Assembly: GCF_014654365.1 (NCBI RefSeq)
Contig: NZ_BNAY01000005.1
Span: 62,001-126,000 of the forward strand
DNA length: 64,000 bases
Direction: 5' to 3'
DNA from: Amycolatopsis oliviviridis
GTDB taxonomy: Bacteria > Actinomycetota > Actinomycetes > Mycobacteriales > Pseudonocardiaceae
Shown: positions 43,630-51,972 of the stretch, in pieces
How the letters are laid out: every line of letters begins with the position of its first letter
Numbering within the stretch: position 1 is the stretch's first letter
Position numbers and translations under genes: made by a program
Notes under the pieces: model-generated
The model's database searches: none
What the model saw: the letters and a program-made list of their open reading frames with translations, nothing else
What the model was told of the DNA's origin: nothing

Positions 43630-45909
43630 CTAGTGTTCGACGAGCTCGTCGAGCGCCTGGTCGTAGCTCAGCCGGACGTCGTGCTCGGCCTGGTCGCCGC
43701 CCAGCAGCTCCACCCGGCTGGTGGCAGGCGGGTAGCCGCTGGCGATCACCGTGTACGTCCCGGCGGGCAGGTCGCTGACCGTGTAGTTGCCCTCCGCGTC
43801 GGTCCTCGCCACGGCGGCGACGCCGCCCGAGGAGTCGAGCACGGTGATCCGCGCGTCCGGGACCACCCGTTCGCCGTCGGTCCGGGCGACCCCGCTCAGC
43901 AGGATCGTGCTGACCAGCTCGACGTCGTGGCGCAGCACCCCGGAACCGGTGGCGGTCAGCGTCGCCGCGACCGGCCGGAACCAGCGGCCGCTGGCGACGA
44001 TGGTGTACCGCCCGCCCACGATGCCGGCGAAGGAGTACACGCCGTTCTCATTCGTGTGCGTCCTGGCCACCTGGTTGCCGTTGTGGTCGATCAGGGTCAG
44101 CGCCGCGCCCGGGACGTTGGTCGCGTCGTCCCGGCGGACGTGCCCGCTGATCTGCGCGGATCCCGCCCGGAAGGCCCCGTTGCCGTTCCCGTTGGTGAGC
44201 GCGTGCTTGCCGGGCTCGACGGGCGCGGTCACCACCGTCTTCTCGGAAGCCGTCTCGACGGGCTTGGCCTCTTCCTCTTCGAGAAGAGCTTCGCCACCTT
44301 CGAGAGCCGAAGCCGCCGAAGGAGCCGAAGGAGCCGAACCGCCGAGCAGCGGGATCTCCTTCATGAACATCAGGACCAGCGTCGCCAGCAGCGCGACCGC
44401 GCCCGCCACGTAGAACACCGTGGTGATCGACTCGGTGAAGCCGATCAGCACCGGGGTCTTGATGGCCTCGGGCAGGCTCGCGATACCGCTCGTGTTGGAC
44501 TGGATGTCGCCCAGCGCCGCCGCGCCCGGCCCGGTCGGCGCGTTGCCGCCGAACGCCTTGGTGATGTTGCCCGGCAGGACGTTGAACAGGATCGTCAGGA
44601 ACACCGCGACACCCGCGGTACCACCGATCTGGCGGAAGAACGTCGCCGACGCGGTCGAGACGCCCATGTCGCTGCGCGGGCCCGCGTTCTGCACCGCGAT
44701 GATCAGCGTCTGCATGCAGGCACCGAGGCCGAGGCCGATGATCGCGGCCGCGACCAGCGGGTGCCACAGCGCGCTGTTGTACTCGACCTGCGCGAAGAAG
44801 AACGCGCCCGCCGCGATCAGCAGCGTGCCGACCACCGGGAACACCTTGTAGCGACCGGTCTTGCTGGTGATCTGGCCCGAGATGATCGAACCGCTCATGA
44901 TGCCCGCCATCAGCGGGATCATCAGCAGACCCGACTCGGTCGGCGAGAACTCCTGCACCACCTGCATGTACTGCGGGATCATCATGATCGCGCCGAACAT
45001 CGCGACACCGACGATGATGCCGCCGATGATCGCGACCGTGAAGGTCGAGTTCTTGAACAGCCGCAGCGGGATCAGTGCCGCGTCCTTCATCAGCTTCTCG
45101 ATGAAGATGAAGGCCACGACGCCGATGGCGCCGATGACGTAGCAGATGATCGCGTTCTGCGAGCCCCAGCCCCACTTGTTGCCCTGCTCGGCGACGATCA
45201 GGAACGGCACCACGGCGACGACGAGCGCGAGCCCGCCCCACCAGTCGATCTTGTGGTCGTGGCGCTGGTGCGGCACGTTGAGCACGCGGGCGACGACGAA
45301 CAGCGCGACGATCGCGATCGGCACGTTGATCAGGAAGACCCAGCGCCAGCCGGCGATGTCGTAGCCGAAGACGCTGCCGAGCTTGTCGAAGTCGGCGAAG
45401 AACCCGCCGAGCACCGGGCCGAGCACGGTGGAGATACCGAACACGGCGAGGAAGTAGCCCTGGTAGCGGGCGCGTTCCCGCGGCGGCACGATGTCGCCCA
45501 TGATCGTCATCGCCAGCGACATCAGACCGCCGGCGCCGAGGCCCTGGATCGCGCGGAACGCGGCCAGTTCGTACATCGACGTCGCGAACGCCGAAGCGAT
45601 CGAGCCGACGAGGAAGATCGAAATCGCCGCGATGTAGAACGGCTTGCGCCCGTAGATGTCGGACAGCTTGCCGTAGATCGGGGTGACGATCGTCGAGGTG
45701 ATCAGGTAGGCCGTGGTGATCCAGGCCTGCAGGTCGAACCCGTTGAGGTCATTCGCGATGCGGACGATCGAGGTGCCCACGATCGTCTGGTCGAGCGCCG
45801 CCAGGAACATGCCCGACATCAGGCCGATCAGGATCGTGACGATCTGACGGTGACTGAGCCGGGGCCCCTCTTCGTGAACTGCTGGCGGACTTTCTACTGC
45901 GGAACTCAT
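43630..45909 (-). CDS. DHA2-type MFS exporter fused to two CnaB/carboxypeptidase-regulatory-like domains
   Basis: A 759-aa protein. Residues about 20-545 form a 14-helix EmrB/QacA-type drug:proton antiporter (GLMSGMFLAALDQTIVGTSI, PIYGKLSDIYGRKPF). An acidic linker follows (EGGEALLEEEEAKPVETASEK). The last 170 residues hold two beta-sandwich repeats of the carboxypeptidase-regulatory/CnaB type: ISGHVRRDDATNVPGAALTL to GVYSFAGIVGGRYTI, and LSGVARTDGERVVPDARITV to GNYTVSDLPAGTYTV. The tail may assist substrate capture or bind the envelope. It follows a MarR repressor gene by 3 bp, so expression is probably induced by its drug. Confidence 0.9.
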   Translation of the reverse strand: MSSAVESPPAVHEEGPRLSHRQIVTILIGLMSGMFLAALDQTIVGTSIVRIANDLNGFDLQAWITTAYLITSTIVTPIYGKLSDIYGRKPFYIAAISIFLVGSIASAFATSMYELAAFRAIQGLGAGGLMSLAMTIMGDIVPPRERARYQGYFLAVFGISTVLGPVLGGFFADFDKLGSVFGYDIAGWRWVFLINVPIAIVALFVVARVLNVPHQRHDHKIDWWGGLALVVAVVPFLIVAEQGNKWGWGSQNAIICYVIGAIGVVAFIFIEKLMKDAALIPLRLFKNSTFTVAIIGGIIVGVAMFGAIMMIPQYMQVVQEFSPTESGLLMIPLMAGIMSGSIISGQITSKTGRYKVFPVVGTLLIAAGAFFFAQVEYNSALWHPLVAAAIIGLGLGACMQTLIIAVQNAGPRSDMGVSTASATFFRQIGGTAGVAVFLTILFNVLPGNITKAFGGNAPTGPGAAALGDIQSNTSGIASLPEAIKTPVLIGFTESITTVFYVAGAVALLATLVLMFMKEIPLLGGSAPSAPSAASALEGGEALLEEEEAKPVETASEKTVVTAPVEPGKHALTNGNGNGAFRAGSAQISGHVRRDDATNVPGAALTLIDHNGNQVARTHTNENGVYSFAGIVGGRYTIVASGRWFRPVAATLTATGSGVLRHDVELVSTILLSGVARTDGERVVPDARITVLDSSGGVAAVARTDAEGNYTVSDLPAGTYTVIASGYPPATSRVELLGGDQAEHDVRLSYDQALDELVEH

Positions 45910-45912
45910 TGT

Positions 45913-46431
45913 TCAGGCCCCCTTGGCCTTCGACGCCGACGCGGGATCGGCGAACTGTGGAGATGTTTTCTCGATGTCGTTGTTCAGCCGTCGGAACAGC
46001 GAGTTGAGGGTTTCCCGGTCGGAGTCGGACCAATCGCCGAGTACCTCGGCGAGCCACTGGTTCCGCTGCTTGCGGTTCTCCTCGAAGACCCGGAGTCCTT
46101 CGGCGGTCGGTGCGAGCAGGCATGCCCGGCCGTCTTCGGGGTCGGCCAGGCGCTCGACCAGCCCGTGCTGGACGAGGGAGCTCGACTGCCTGCTGATCGT
46201 CGAGATCTCGGAGTGCAGGAACTCGGCGAGTTTGCTGGTCCGCTGGGGTCCGACGTGGATGAGGCAGAAGAGGATCGCGTACGCGGCCCGCTCGATGCCG
46301 TCCGGTCCCTGCTTGGACACCTGGGACTTGGCCCGGTTGACCAGGCGGACGAGCCGCACGAGCTCGTGCCCGAGGGTGTCGGCCAGGTCGAGGTCGGCCT
46401 TCGACCTGGTGCCGGGTGTCGTGGGTGTCAT
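45913..46431 (-). CDS. MarR-family repressor of the MFS exporter
   Basis: A 172-aa MarR regulator. The winged helix HVGPQRTSKLAEFLHSEISTISRQSSSLVQHGLVERLADPEDGRA has the DGR wing. ATG at 46431 follows GAGAGA; an upstream in-frame ATG at 46566 would add 45 residues and lies beyond the operators, so it is rejected. It is the first gene of a two-gene operon with the exporter (3-bp gap). TTGC...GCAA sites upstream at 46463-46560 are its likely operators, giving drug-inducible autoregulation. Confidence 0.88.
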   Translation of the reverse strand: MTPTTPGTRSKADLDLADTLGHELVRLVRLVNRAKSQVSKQGPDGIERAAYAILFCLIHVGPQRTSKLAEFLHSEISTISRQSSSLVQHGLVERLADPEDGRACLLAPTAEGLRVFEENRKQRNQWLAEVLGDWSDSDRETLNSLFRRLNNDIEKTSPQFADPASASKAKGA

Positions 46432-46462
46432 GATGGTCTCTCTCGCCGGTTGCTTGGTCACT

Positions 46463-46560
46463 GCAACTAGTTGCCTTGAGCAAGGATGTTCCTCTTGGAG
46501 GAGCTTCGCAAGGAGAAAGTGACCGGGTGTGTCTGATGACACTTTAGTTGCCGCATGCAA
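46463..46560. promoter_or_regulatory. Candidate MarR operators
   Basis: GCAACTAGTTGC (46463-46474) is a perfect palindrome. TTGCC-N4-GCAA (46471-46483) overlaps it, and a related TTGCC-N4-GCAA sits at 46548-46560. These lie between the marR-exporter operon and the divergent PPOX-fold gene, so MarR may control both sides. Confidence 0.55.
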
Positions 46561-46665
46561 GCACATTTATTCGTGCATGTTTGTCCGGTTCGCCCGGCTT
46601 GGGTCGCTGAGCTGCGCTTTTGCCGGTCGCGGAACAAGCCGGACGGTGCGCGCTTTGAAGGAGTC

Positions 46666-47088
46666 ATGACCGACTCCGCGCTCTACGCGATCCTCGCCGA
46701 CCGCAACTTCGGCACCCTCGCCACTGTCAAACGTGACGGCAGGCCCCAGCTTTCGACCGTCAACTACCTCTACGACGCGGACGCCGGCGCGATCCTGATC
46801 TCGATCACCGAGCCGAGGGCCAAGACCAAGAATCTCCGGCGCGACCCGCGGGCGACGTTCCATGTGTCGACGGAGGGCGGCGACGGTTACGTCGTCGTCG
46901 AAGGTCCGGCCGTGCTCACGCCGACCGCCGCTTCGCGTGACGACGCCACCGTCGACGCGCTGGTGGACCACTACCGGCGGGCCCGGGGCGAGCATCCGGA
47001 CTGGGAGGAGTTCCGGGACGCCATGGTCGCCGACCAGCGCGTCCTGCTGACCATCCCGATCGAGCGCGTCTACGGCCTGCGGATGTAG
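46666..47088 (+). CDS. PPOX-fold F420/FMN-dependent protein
   Basis: A 140-aa split-barrel protein of the pyridoxamine 5'-phosphate oxidase-like, F420-binding (TIGR03618-type) group. It has LADRNFGTLATVKRDGRPQLSTVNYLYD at the N-terminus and ILISITEPRAKTKNLRRDPRATFHVS, where Lys/Arg residues bind the cofactor phosphate. It probably reduces a xenobiotic or metabolite with F420H2. ATG follows GAAGGAG. It is divergent from the marR gene. A second member of this family is at 57721. A family A palindrome follows. Confidence 0.87.
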   Translation: MTDSALYAILADRNFGTLATVKRDGRPQLSTVNYLYDADAGAILISITEPRAKTKNLRRDPRATFHVSTEGGDGYVVVEGPAVLTPTAASRDDATVDALVDHYRRARGEHPDWEEFRDAMVADQRVLLTIPIERVYGLRM

Positions 47089-47096
47089 TGCCTCAT

Positions 47097-47159
47097 GCGT
47101 TTCGTCCTCTGAATGCGGTCCTTGCACGCGCAACTACCGCATTCAGAGGACGAAATGCG
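47097..47159. repeat. Family A palindromic element, copy A7
   Basis: Arms GCGTTTCGTCCTCTGAATG and CATTCAGAGGACGAAATGC flank CGGTCCTTGCACGCGCAACTACCG. It lies between the convergent PPOX-fold and tetR genes and is nearly identical to the copy inside the PfkB gene (A6). Confidence 0.93.
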
Positions 47160-47167
47160 GGAGGAGG

Positions 47168-47695
47168 TCAGCGGGTGATGCGGGCCTTGATCTCGTCGAT
47201 CCGGTCGAGCAGGGGGCTCGCGTCGTCCCGGCCGAGTGCGGCCCGCAGGTAGAGGCCGTCGCCGACCAGGATGACCAGTTCGGCGGTCAGCGGGTCGCCG
47301 ACGTGCTCGCTGATCAGGTCGTGGACCTTCTGGTTGTAGACCTGCACGACCTCGAAGACCCGTGGCTCGTTGAGCATGATCCGGATCGTCGCCATGGTCG
47401 TGCGGACCAGCGGTTTGCGCTCGGTCACGTCGGTGATGGCGGTGCGCAGGTACCACGAAACGACGCCTTCGGGTGCGGACCGCGCCAGTTCGAGGTCCTC
47501 TTCGGACAGGCGCGCGAGACGTTCCATCAGGCCTTCGATCAGGGCTTCCTTGGAGCCGAAGTGGTAGAGCAGGCCGCCCTTCGAGACCCCGGCGTGCGCG
47601 GCGACGGCGTCGAGGGTGACCCCGCCGGGGCCGTGCTCGATGAGGATCTCCTCGTACGAGTCGAGGATGCGTTCCTTCGCGGTGGGCTTCGCCAT
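47168..47695 (-). CDS. TetR-family repressor of the adjacent MFS exporter
   Basis: A 175-aa TetR regulator. The N-terminal helix-turn-helix VTLDAVAAHAGVSKGGLLYHFGSKEAL is typical, followed by a helical ligand domain. It is divergent from an MFS exporter gene. Two near-identical 14-bp palindromes (ACCGTCTGGACGGT, ACCGTCCAGACGGT) fill the 88-bp region between them, so it should repress both its own gene and the exporter until an inducer binds. Confidence 0.93.
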   Translation of the reverse strand: MAKPTAKERILDSYEEILIEHGPGGVTLDAVAAHAGVSKGGLLYHFGSKEALIEGLMERLARLSEEDLELARSAPEGVVSWYLRTAITDVTERKPLVRTTMATIRIMLNEPRVFEVVQVYNQKVHDLISEHVGDPLTAELVILVGDGLYLRAALGRDDASPLLDRIDEIKARITR

Positions 47696-47708
47696 ATCAG
47701 TTGACTAT

Positions 47709-47762
47709 ACCGTCTGGACGGTTTACCTTCGAACGAGGCGGTAACTGTACCGTCCAGACGGT
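47709..47762. promoter_or_regulatory. Paired TetR operators
   Basis: ACCGTCTGGACGGT (47709-47722) and ACCGTCCAGACGGT (47749-47762) are 14-bp palindromes with centres 40 bp apart between the divergent tetR and MFS genes. Each lies close to one start codon. Confidence 0.92.
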
Positions 47763-47783
47763 TTAGCTTAAGGAGAGTGCGCC

Positions 47784-49268
47784 ATGGCGGGGCGCAAGCA
47801 GTGGTGGGCGTTGGCGGTACTGGTGCTTCCGGTGCTGCTGATCAGCGTGGACATGACCGTGCTCGGGTTCGCGCTGCCGTTCCTGTCCGAGGATCTGGCA
47901 CCCACCGGTGCGGAGCAGTTGTGGATCGTCGACATCTACTCGTTCATGCTGGCGGGCCTGCTGGTCCTGATGGGCACGCTCGGCGACCGCGTCGGCCGTC
48001 GCAAGCTGCTGCTCATGGGCGCCGCGGCGTTCGGTGCCGCGTCGGTGCTCGCGGCCTTCTCGACCAGCGCGTTCATGCTGATCATCGCCCGGGCGCTGCT
48101 CGGCGTCGGTGGCGCGACGCTGATGCCGTCGACGCTGTCGCTGATCCGCAGCATCTTCACCGACCCGAAGCAGCGCCGGACCGCGATCGCGGTGTGGAGC
48201 GCCGGGTTCTCCGGCGGGATGGCGCTCGGGCCGGTGCTCGGCGGCTGGCTGCTGGAGCACTTCTGGTGGGGTTCGGTGTTCCTCATCAACGTCCCGGTGA
48301 TGCTGGTGCTGCTGATCGTCGGACCGTTCGTGCTGCCGGAGGCGCGTGACCCGAAGCCGGGCCGCTTCGACCCGTTGTCGGCGCTGCTGTCACTGGCCGC
48401 GATGCTGCCGGTGGTCTACGGCATCAAGCTGGTCGCCGAACACGGCTTCGGTCTGAAGGCCGCGATCAGCGTCCTGATCGGACTCACGCTCGGCTACCTG
48501 TTCGTCCGCAGGCAGAACCGCCTCGACGAGCCGATGCTCGACCTGAAGCTGTTCTCGAACCGGGCCTTCAGCGGCTCCGTCGTGACGAACATGCTCGGCG
48601 TGTTCGCCATGGTCGGCCTGTTGTTCCTGGTGCCGCAGTACCTGCAGCTGGTGCTCGGGCTGACCCCGGTCGTCGCCGCGCTGTGGATGCTCCCGGCGAC
48701 GGCCGCCGGTATCGCCGGCGCGCTCCTCGCGGCCTGGCTCGCGAAGCGGATCCGGGTGTCCTTGCTGGTCAGCGGTGGTCTCCTGGTCGCCGCGGTCGGG
48801 TTCCTGGCGTTGACGCAGGTGTCCGCCGGCGGCGGGCTCGCGTACGTCGTCGTGTCGTTCACGCTGCTCGGGGGCGGTGTCGCCTTGTCGGAGACGCTGA
48901 CGAACGACCTGGTCATCTCGGCCGCCCCGGCCGAGCGGGCGGGTGCCGCTTCGGCGATCTCCGAGACCGGGTTCGAGCTGGGCGGCGCGCTCGGCACCGC
49001 GATCCTGGGCAGTGTCGCGACCGCGGTCTACCGGTCCGGCCTGCCGGAGGGCACGGCCGAGTCCGCGCGGGACACGCTCGGCGGCGCCGTCGCGACGGCG
49101 CAGCAGCTCGACCCTGTCGCGGGACAGGCGCTCCTGGAGTCGGCTCGTGAGGCCTTCACCCAGGGGGTGCACGTCACCGCATGGGCGGGCGTCGCCGTGC
49201 TCGTCTATACAGGTGTACAAGCCTTCGTTCTGCTCGATCGGAAAAAAAGTTCCGCAGTGCGGATCTAA
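47784..49268 (+). CDS. DHA2-type MFS drug exporter
   Basis: A 494-aa 14-helix EmrB/QacA/SmvA-type proton antiporter. It shows VLISVDMTVLGFALPFLSEDL at helix 1, GTLGDRVGRRKLLLMG in the helix 2-3 loop and SGGMALGPVLGGWLLEHFWW (motif C, characteristic of antiporters). ATG follows AAGGAGAG. Regulated by the divergent TetR protein through the operators at 47709. Quaternary ammonium or other cationic drugs are typical substrates for the group; the real inducer is unknown. The C-terminal ten residues are basic (LLDRKKSSAV). Confidence 0.93.
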   Translation: MAGRKQWWALAVLVLPVLLISVDMTVLGFALPFLSEDLAPTGAEQLWIVDIYSFMLAGLLVLMGTLGDRVGRRKLLLMGAAAFGAASVLAAFSTSAFMLIIARALLGVGGATLMPSTLSLIRSIFTDPKQRRTAIAVWSAGFSGGMALGPVLGGWLLEHFWWGSVFLINVPVMLVLLIVGPFVLPEARDPKPGRFDPLSALLSLAAMLPVVYGIKLVAEHGFGLKAAISVLIGLTLGYLFVRRQNRLDEPMLDLKLFSNRAFSGSVVTNMLGVFAMVGLLFLVPQYLQLVLGLTPVVAALWMLPATAAGIAGALLAAWLAKRIRVSLLVSGGLLVAAVGFLALTQVSAGGGLAYVVVSFTLLGGGVALSETLTNDLVISAAPAERAGAASAISETGFELGGALGTAILGSVATAVYRSGLPEGTAESARDTLGGAVATAQQLDPVAGQALLESAREAFTQGVHVTAWAGVAVLVYTGVQAFVLLDRKKSSAVRI

Positions 49269-49287
49269 TCGAGCTTACGATGAGGGT

Positions 49288-50673
49288 ATGAGCAACCCCC
49301 TCGTCACCCGGCTCCGCGAGCATCTCGGCACCGCCGCGGTGCTCACCGACACCGACGTCACGGACGCCTACTCGCGCGACATGATGCCGCTGGCCGACAG
49401 CGGCAAGCCTCTCGCGGTGGTGCTGCCGTCCGATGTGGAAGGGGTGCAGGCCGTGGTCAAGGCCTGCGCGGAGTTCGAGGTGCCGATCGTGCCCCGCGGC
49501 GCCGGCAGTGGTCTGTCCGGCGCCGCGAACGCGATCGACGGCTGTGTCGTGCTGGTGCTGACGAAACTCGACCAGGTCGTCGAGATCGACGAGGGCAACC
49601 GGCTCGCCGTCGTGCAGCCCGGCGTGGTGAACCTCGATTTCCGCAACGCGGTGGAGAAGCACGGCCTGTTCTATCCGCCGGATCCCTCCAGCTACGACTG
49701 GTGCACCATCGGCGGGAACCTGTCCACCAACGCCGGTGGACTGTGCTGCGTGAAGTACGGCGTCACCACGGATTCCGTGCTGGGACTGGAAGTCGTGCTT
49801 GCCGACGGTTCGGTGCTGAACACCGGGCGCCGCACGGTGAAGGGTGTCGCGGGCTACGACCTCGCGCGGCTGTTCGTCGGCAGCGAGGGCACGCTCGGCG
49901 TGATCACACAGGCGACCGTCGCGCTGAAACCGTTGCCACAGCTGCCTTCCACGCTCGTCGCCGCCTTCAACAGCACGGAGGCCGCCGGTGAAGCCGTCGC
50001 GCGGGTCGTGCGCGAGGGGCTGGTGCCGTCGCTGATGGAGATCATGGACGCGACGTCCATCAAGGCCGCCGAGGCCTATCTCAAGACCGACCTCGGCACG
50101 AGCGCCGACTGCAAGGCCTTGCTGCTCGCGCAATCCGACTCCGGCGGCGAGGTCGCGCGGCGGGAACTCGCGGCGCTGGAACAGATCTGCGTCGACTGCG
50201 GCGCGGATCTGGCCTACGCCACCGAAGATCTCGAAGAGGGCAAGATGCTGCTGCAGGCGCGGCGGGTGGTGCTCACCGCGCTGGAGATGTACGGCGTCTG
50301 GCTGACCGACGACGTCTGCGTGCCGCGCACCCGGATCGCCGAGCTGATCGCCGGCTGCGAGCGGATCAGCGAGGAGGTCGGGCTGCGGATCGCCGTCGTC
50401 GGCCACGCCGGTGACGGGAACATGCACCCGACGATCGTCTACGCGCAGGACTCCGAGGAGGAGTTCGCCCGCGCGCGGAAGGCTTTCGACGCGATCCTCG
50501 ACGTGGCCCTGTCGCTGGGCGGGACGGTCACCGGCGAGCACGGCATCGGCCGGATCAAACGCGAGTGGCTGGCCAAGGAGATCGGCGAGGTCGGCCTTCG
50601 GGTGCATCGCCAGATCAAGCAGGCCCTCGACCCGGGGAACCTCTTCAACCCGGGCTCGATGTTCTCCCTCTAG
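49288..50673 (+). CDS. FAD-linked oxidase, GlcD/D-lactate dehydrogenase type
   Basis: A 461-aa flavoprotein of the glycolate oxidase GlcD family. The FAD-binding type 4 domain has VPRGAGSGLSGAAN and DWCTIGGNLSTNAGG. The C-terminal FAD-oxidase domain ends with GGTVTGEHGIGRIKREWL and PGNLFNPG. Such enzymes oxidise glycolate, D-lactate or other 2-hydroxyacids and pass electrons to quinone or an iron-sulfur partner. No GlcE/GlcF genes are adjacent, so a stand-alone D-lactate or 2-hydroxyglutarate role is more likely. ATG start. A family B palindrome begins directly after the stop. Confidence 0.93.
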   Translation: MSNPLVTRLREHLGTAAVLTDTDVTDAYSRDMMPLADSGKPLAVVLPSDVEGVQAVVKACAEFEVPIVPRGAGSGLSGAANAIDGCVVLVLTKLDQVVEIDEGNRLAVVQPGVVNLDFRNAVEKHGLFYPPDPSSYDWCTIGGNLSTNAGGLCCVKYGVTTDSVLGLEVVLADGSVLNTGRRTVKGVAGYDLARLFVGSEGTLGVITQATVALKPLPQLPSTLVAAFNSTEAAGEAVARVVREGLVPSLMEIMDATSIKAAEAYLKTDLGTSADCKALLLAQSDSGGEVARRELAALEQICVDCGADLAYATEDLEEGKMLLQARRVVLTALEMYGVWLTDDVCVPRTRIAELIAGCERISEEVGLRIAVVGHAGDGNMHPTIVYAQDSEEEFARARKAFDAILDVALSLGGTVTGEHGIGRIKREWLAKEIGEVGLRVHRQIKQALDPGNLFNPGSMFSL

Positions 50674-50674
50674 C

Positions 50675-50729
50675 TGCAATGAAGGGGCCTTTCATAGCAA
50701 AATTTGCTATGAAAGGCCCCTTCATTGCA
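50675..50729. repeat. Family B palindrome, perfect 27-bp arms
   Basis: Arms begin TGCAATGAAGGGGCCTTTCA and meet at a single central A (TAGCAAA-A-TTTGCTA), a perfect 55-bp odd palindrome. It lies between the convergent glcD-like and DedA genes, starting 2 bp after the former's stop. A terminator role is likely; a cruciform is also possible. Confidence 0.95.
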
Positions 50730-50749
50730 CGGGGGTGAGCCGGAAGGGG

Positions 50750-51472
50750 TCAGTCGCGCACGCGCGGGATCTGCTGCGTCGCGTCCAGGTCCGCGGCCGG
50801 AGCGGCCGAAGCGGTGGCGGCCTCGTGCTTCTTCTCGCGCCGCGCCTTCAGGTACTCGATCACGATCGGCACCACGGACACCAGCACGATCAGGATGAAG
50901 ATCGCGTCGATGTTCTTCTCGATGAAGGTGACCCCGCCGAGCAGGTGGCCGAGTGCGGTGATCCCGGCGGCCCACAGGATGCCGCCGATGACGGTGTAGG
51001 TGAAGTACTTCTTCGGGTCCATCTTGCCGATGCCGGCGATCCAGGTGATGAACGTCCGCACGAACGGCACGAACCGGGCCAGCACGACCGCCTTCGGCCC
51101 GTGCTTCTCCAGGAACGCGTGTGTCTGGTCGACGTACTTCTTGTTGAAGAACTTCGAATCCGGCTTGCGGAACAGCCAGGGCCCGATCTTCCAGCCGAGC
51201 CCGTAACCGAGCATGTTGCCGATCAGGGCGGCGAGCGTGACCAGCACGCACACCAGCCAGAGCGGGGCTTTGATCGAGCCGTTGGCGATGAGCAGGCCCG
51301 CGGTGAACAGCAGCGAGTCGCCGGGCAGCACCGGGAAGATGCTGCTTTCGATGAAGATGATCAGGCAGAGCACGGTGATGACCGGGACGGTCAGCCCGCT
51401 CAGCAGGATCTTCGGGTCCAGCCACTCGGGCAGGAGGCCCATCGTCGTCACGGTGTTCTGCGCCAGGATCAC
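50750..51472 (-). CDS. DedA-family membrane protein, second copy
   Basis: A 240-aa DedA protein with the VTT signatures ESSIFPVLPGDSLLFTAGLL, AFLEKHGPKAVVLARFVPFVRTFITWIAGIGKM and GGILWAAGITALGHLLGG, and about five helices. The C-terminus is a charged cytosolic tail (KARREKKHEAATASAAPAADLDATQQIPRVRD) absent from the copy at 42808. It probably transports polyprenyl phosphate or phospholipid across the membrane. Its sequence differs enough from the first copy to suggest an old rather than recent duplication. Confidence 0.92.
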   Translation of the reverse strand: MILAQNTVTTMGLLPEWLDPKILLSGLTVPVITVLCLIIFIESSIFPVLPGDSLLFTAGLLIANGSIKAPLWLVCVLVTLAALIGNMLGYGLGWKIGPWLFRKPDSKFFNKKYVDQTHAFLEKHGPKAVVLARFVPFVRTFITWIAGIGKMDPKKYFTYTVIGGILWAAGITALGHLLGGVTFIEKNIDAIFILIVLVSVVPIVIEYLKARREKKHEAATASAAPAADLDATQQIPRVRD

Positions 51473-51525
51473 ACCAAAACGGTACAGGGTGACGCTGAGT
51501 GCCTTGATCCGGCGGGACGGGCGGC

Positions 51526-51954
51526 TCAGATCAGCGTGAGCAGCCCGATCACCGAACCGGCGGCGAGTCCCAGCAGCACGGCCAGCAGCAACACCCAGTA
51601 CGCGGGCAGCGGGGCACTGCCGGGCGAAGGAGCCGGAGGCGGCGTCGGGCGCTCTGCCAGCCGGGCCGTCTCCGCGTCCTCCAGTGCGACGCGCTCCCGT
51701 TCGAGCGAGTCCGCGCCGGCGCCGGAGAGCAGCCCGTACTGCAGCGGCAGCTCGTTCTCCCCGGGAATCGGCCCAGGAGCCTCCGGGGCGTCCGAACTAC
51801 CCTGCGTGTTCGAATTGCCCTGTGTATCCGAATCGTCCGCTTCAACCGGTTTCTCGGTCGAAGCCTCGGAGATCCGCTCCGCCGAAGGGGCGAAGACGGC
51901 CTGAGCGCGCAGAGCGTCGGCTAGGAGTTTTTCCGGGTCCTTGGGCTCGCTCAT
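51526..51954 (-). CDS. Tail-anchored membrane protein, unknown
   Basis: A 142-aa protein of unknown family. An acidic, Ser/Gln-rich low-complexity N-terminal region (DSDTQGNSNTQGSSDAPEAP) and a short helical segment (DSLERERVALEDAETARLAE) precede a Pro-rich linker. The single C-terminal membrane helix is YWVLLLAVLLGLAAGSVIGL. It has no signal peptide, so it is probably tail-anchored with the bulk in the cytosol. ATG with GGGAGT upstream. It follows nagA by 18 bp on the same strand and may be co-transcribed with it. Confidence 0.7.
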   Translation of the reverse strand: MSEPKDPEKLLADALRAQAVFAPSAERISEASTEKPVEADDSDTQGNSNTQGSSDAPEAPGPIPGENELPLQYGLLSGAGADSLERERVALEDAETARLAERPTPPPAPSPGSAPLPAYWVLLLAVLLGLAAGSVIGLLTLI

Positions 51955-51972
51955 CCGGGACTCCCTTCGCCG

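Noticed and set aside
43156..46470. A very long open frame on the plus strand opposite the MFS exporter and MarR genes
   Set aside because: It is antisense to two well-supported genes with clear motifs, has Arg/Asp/Gln-rich low-complexity translation, and arises from GC-rich third positions of the real genes.
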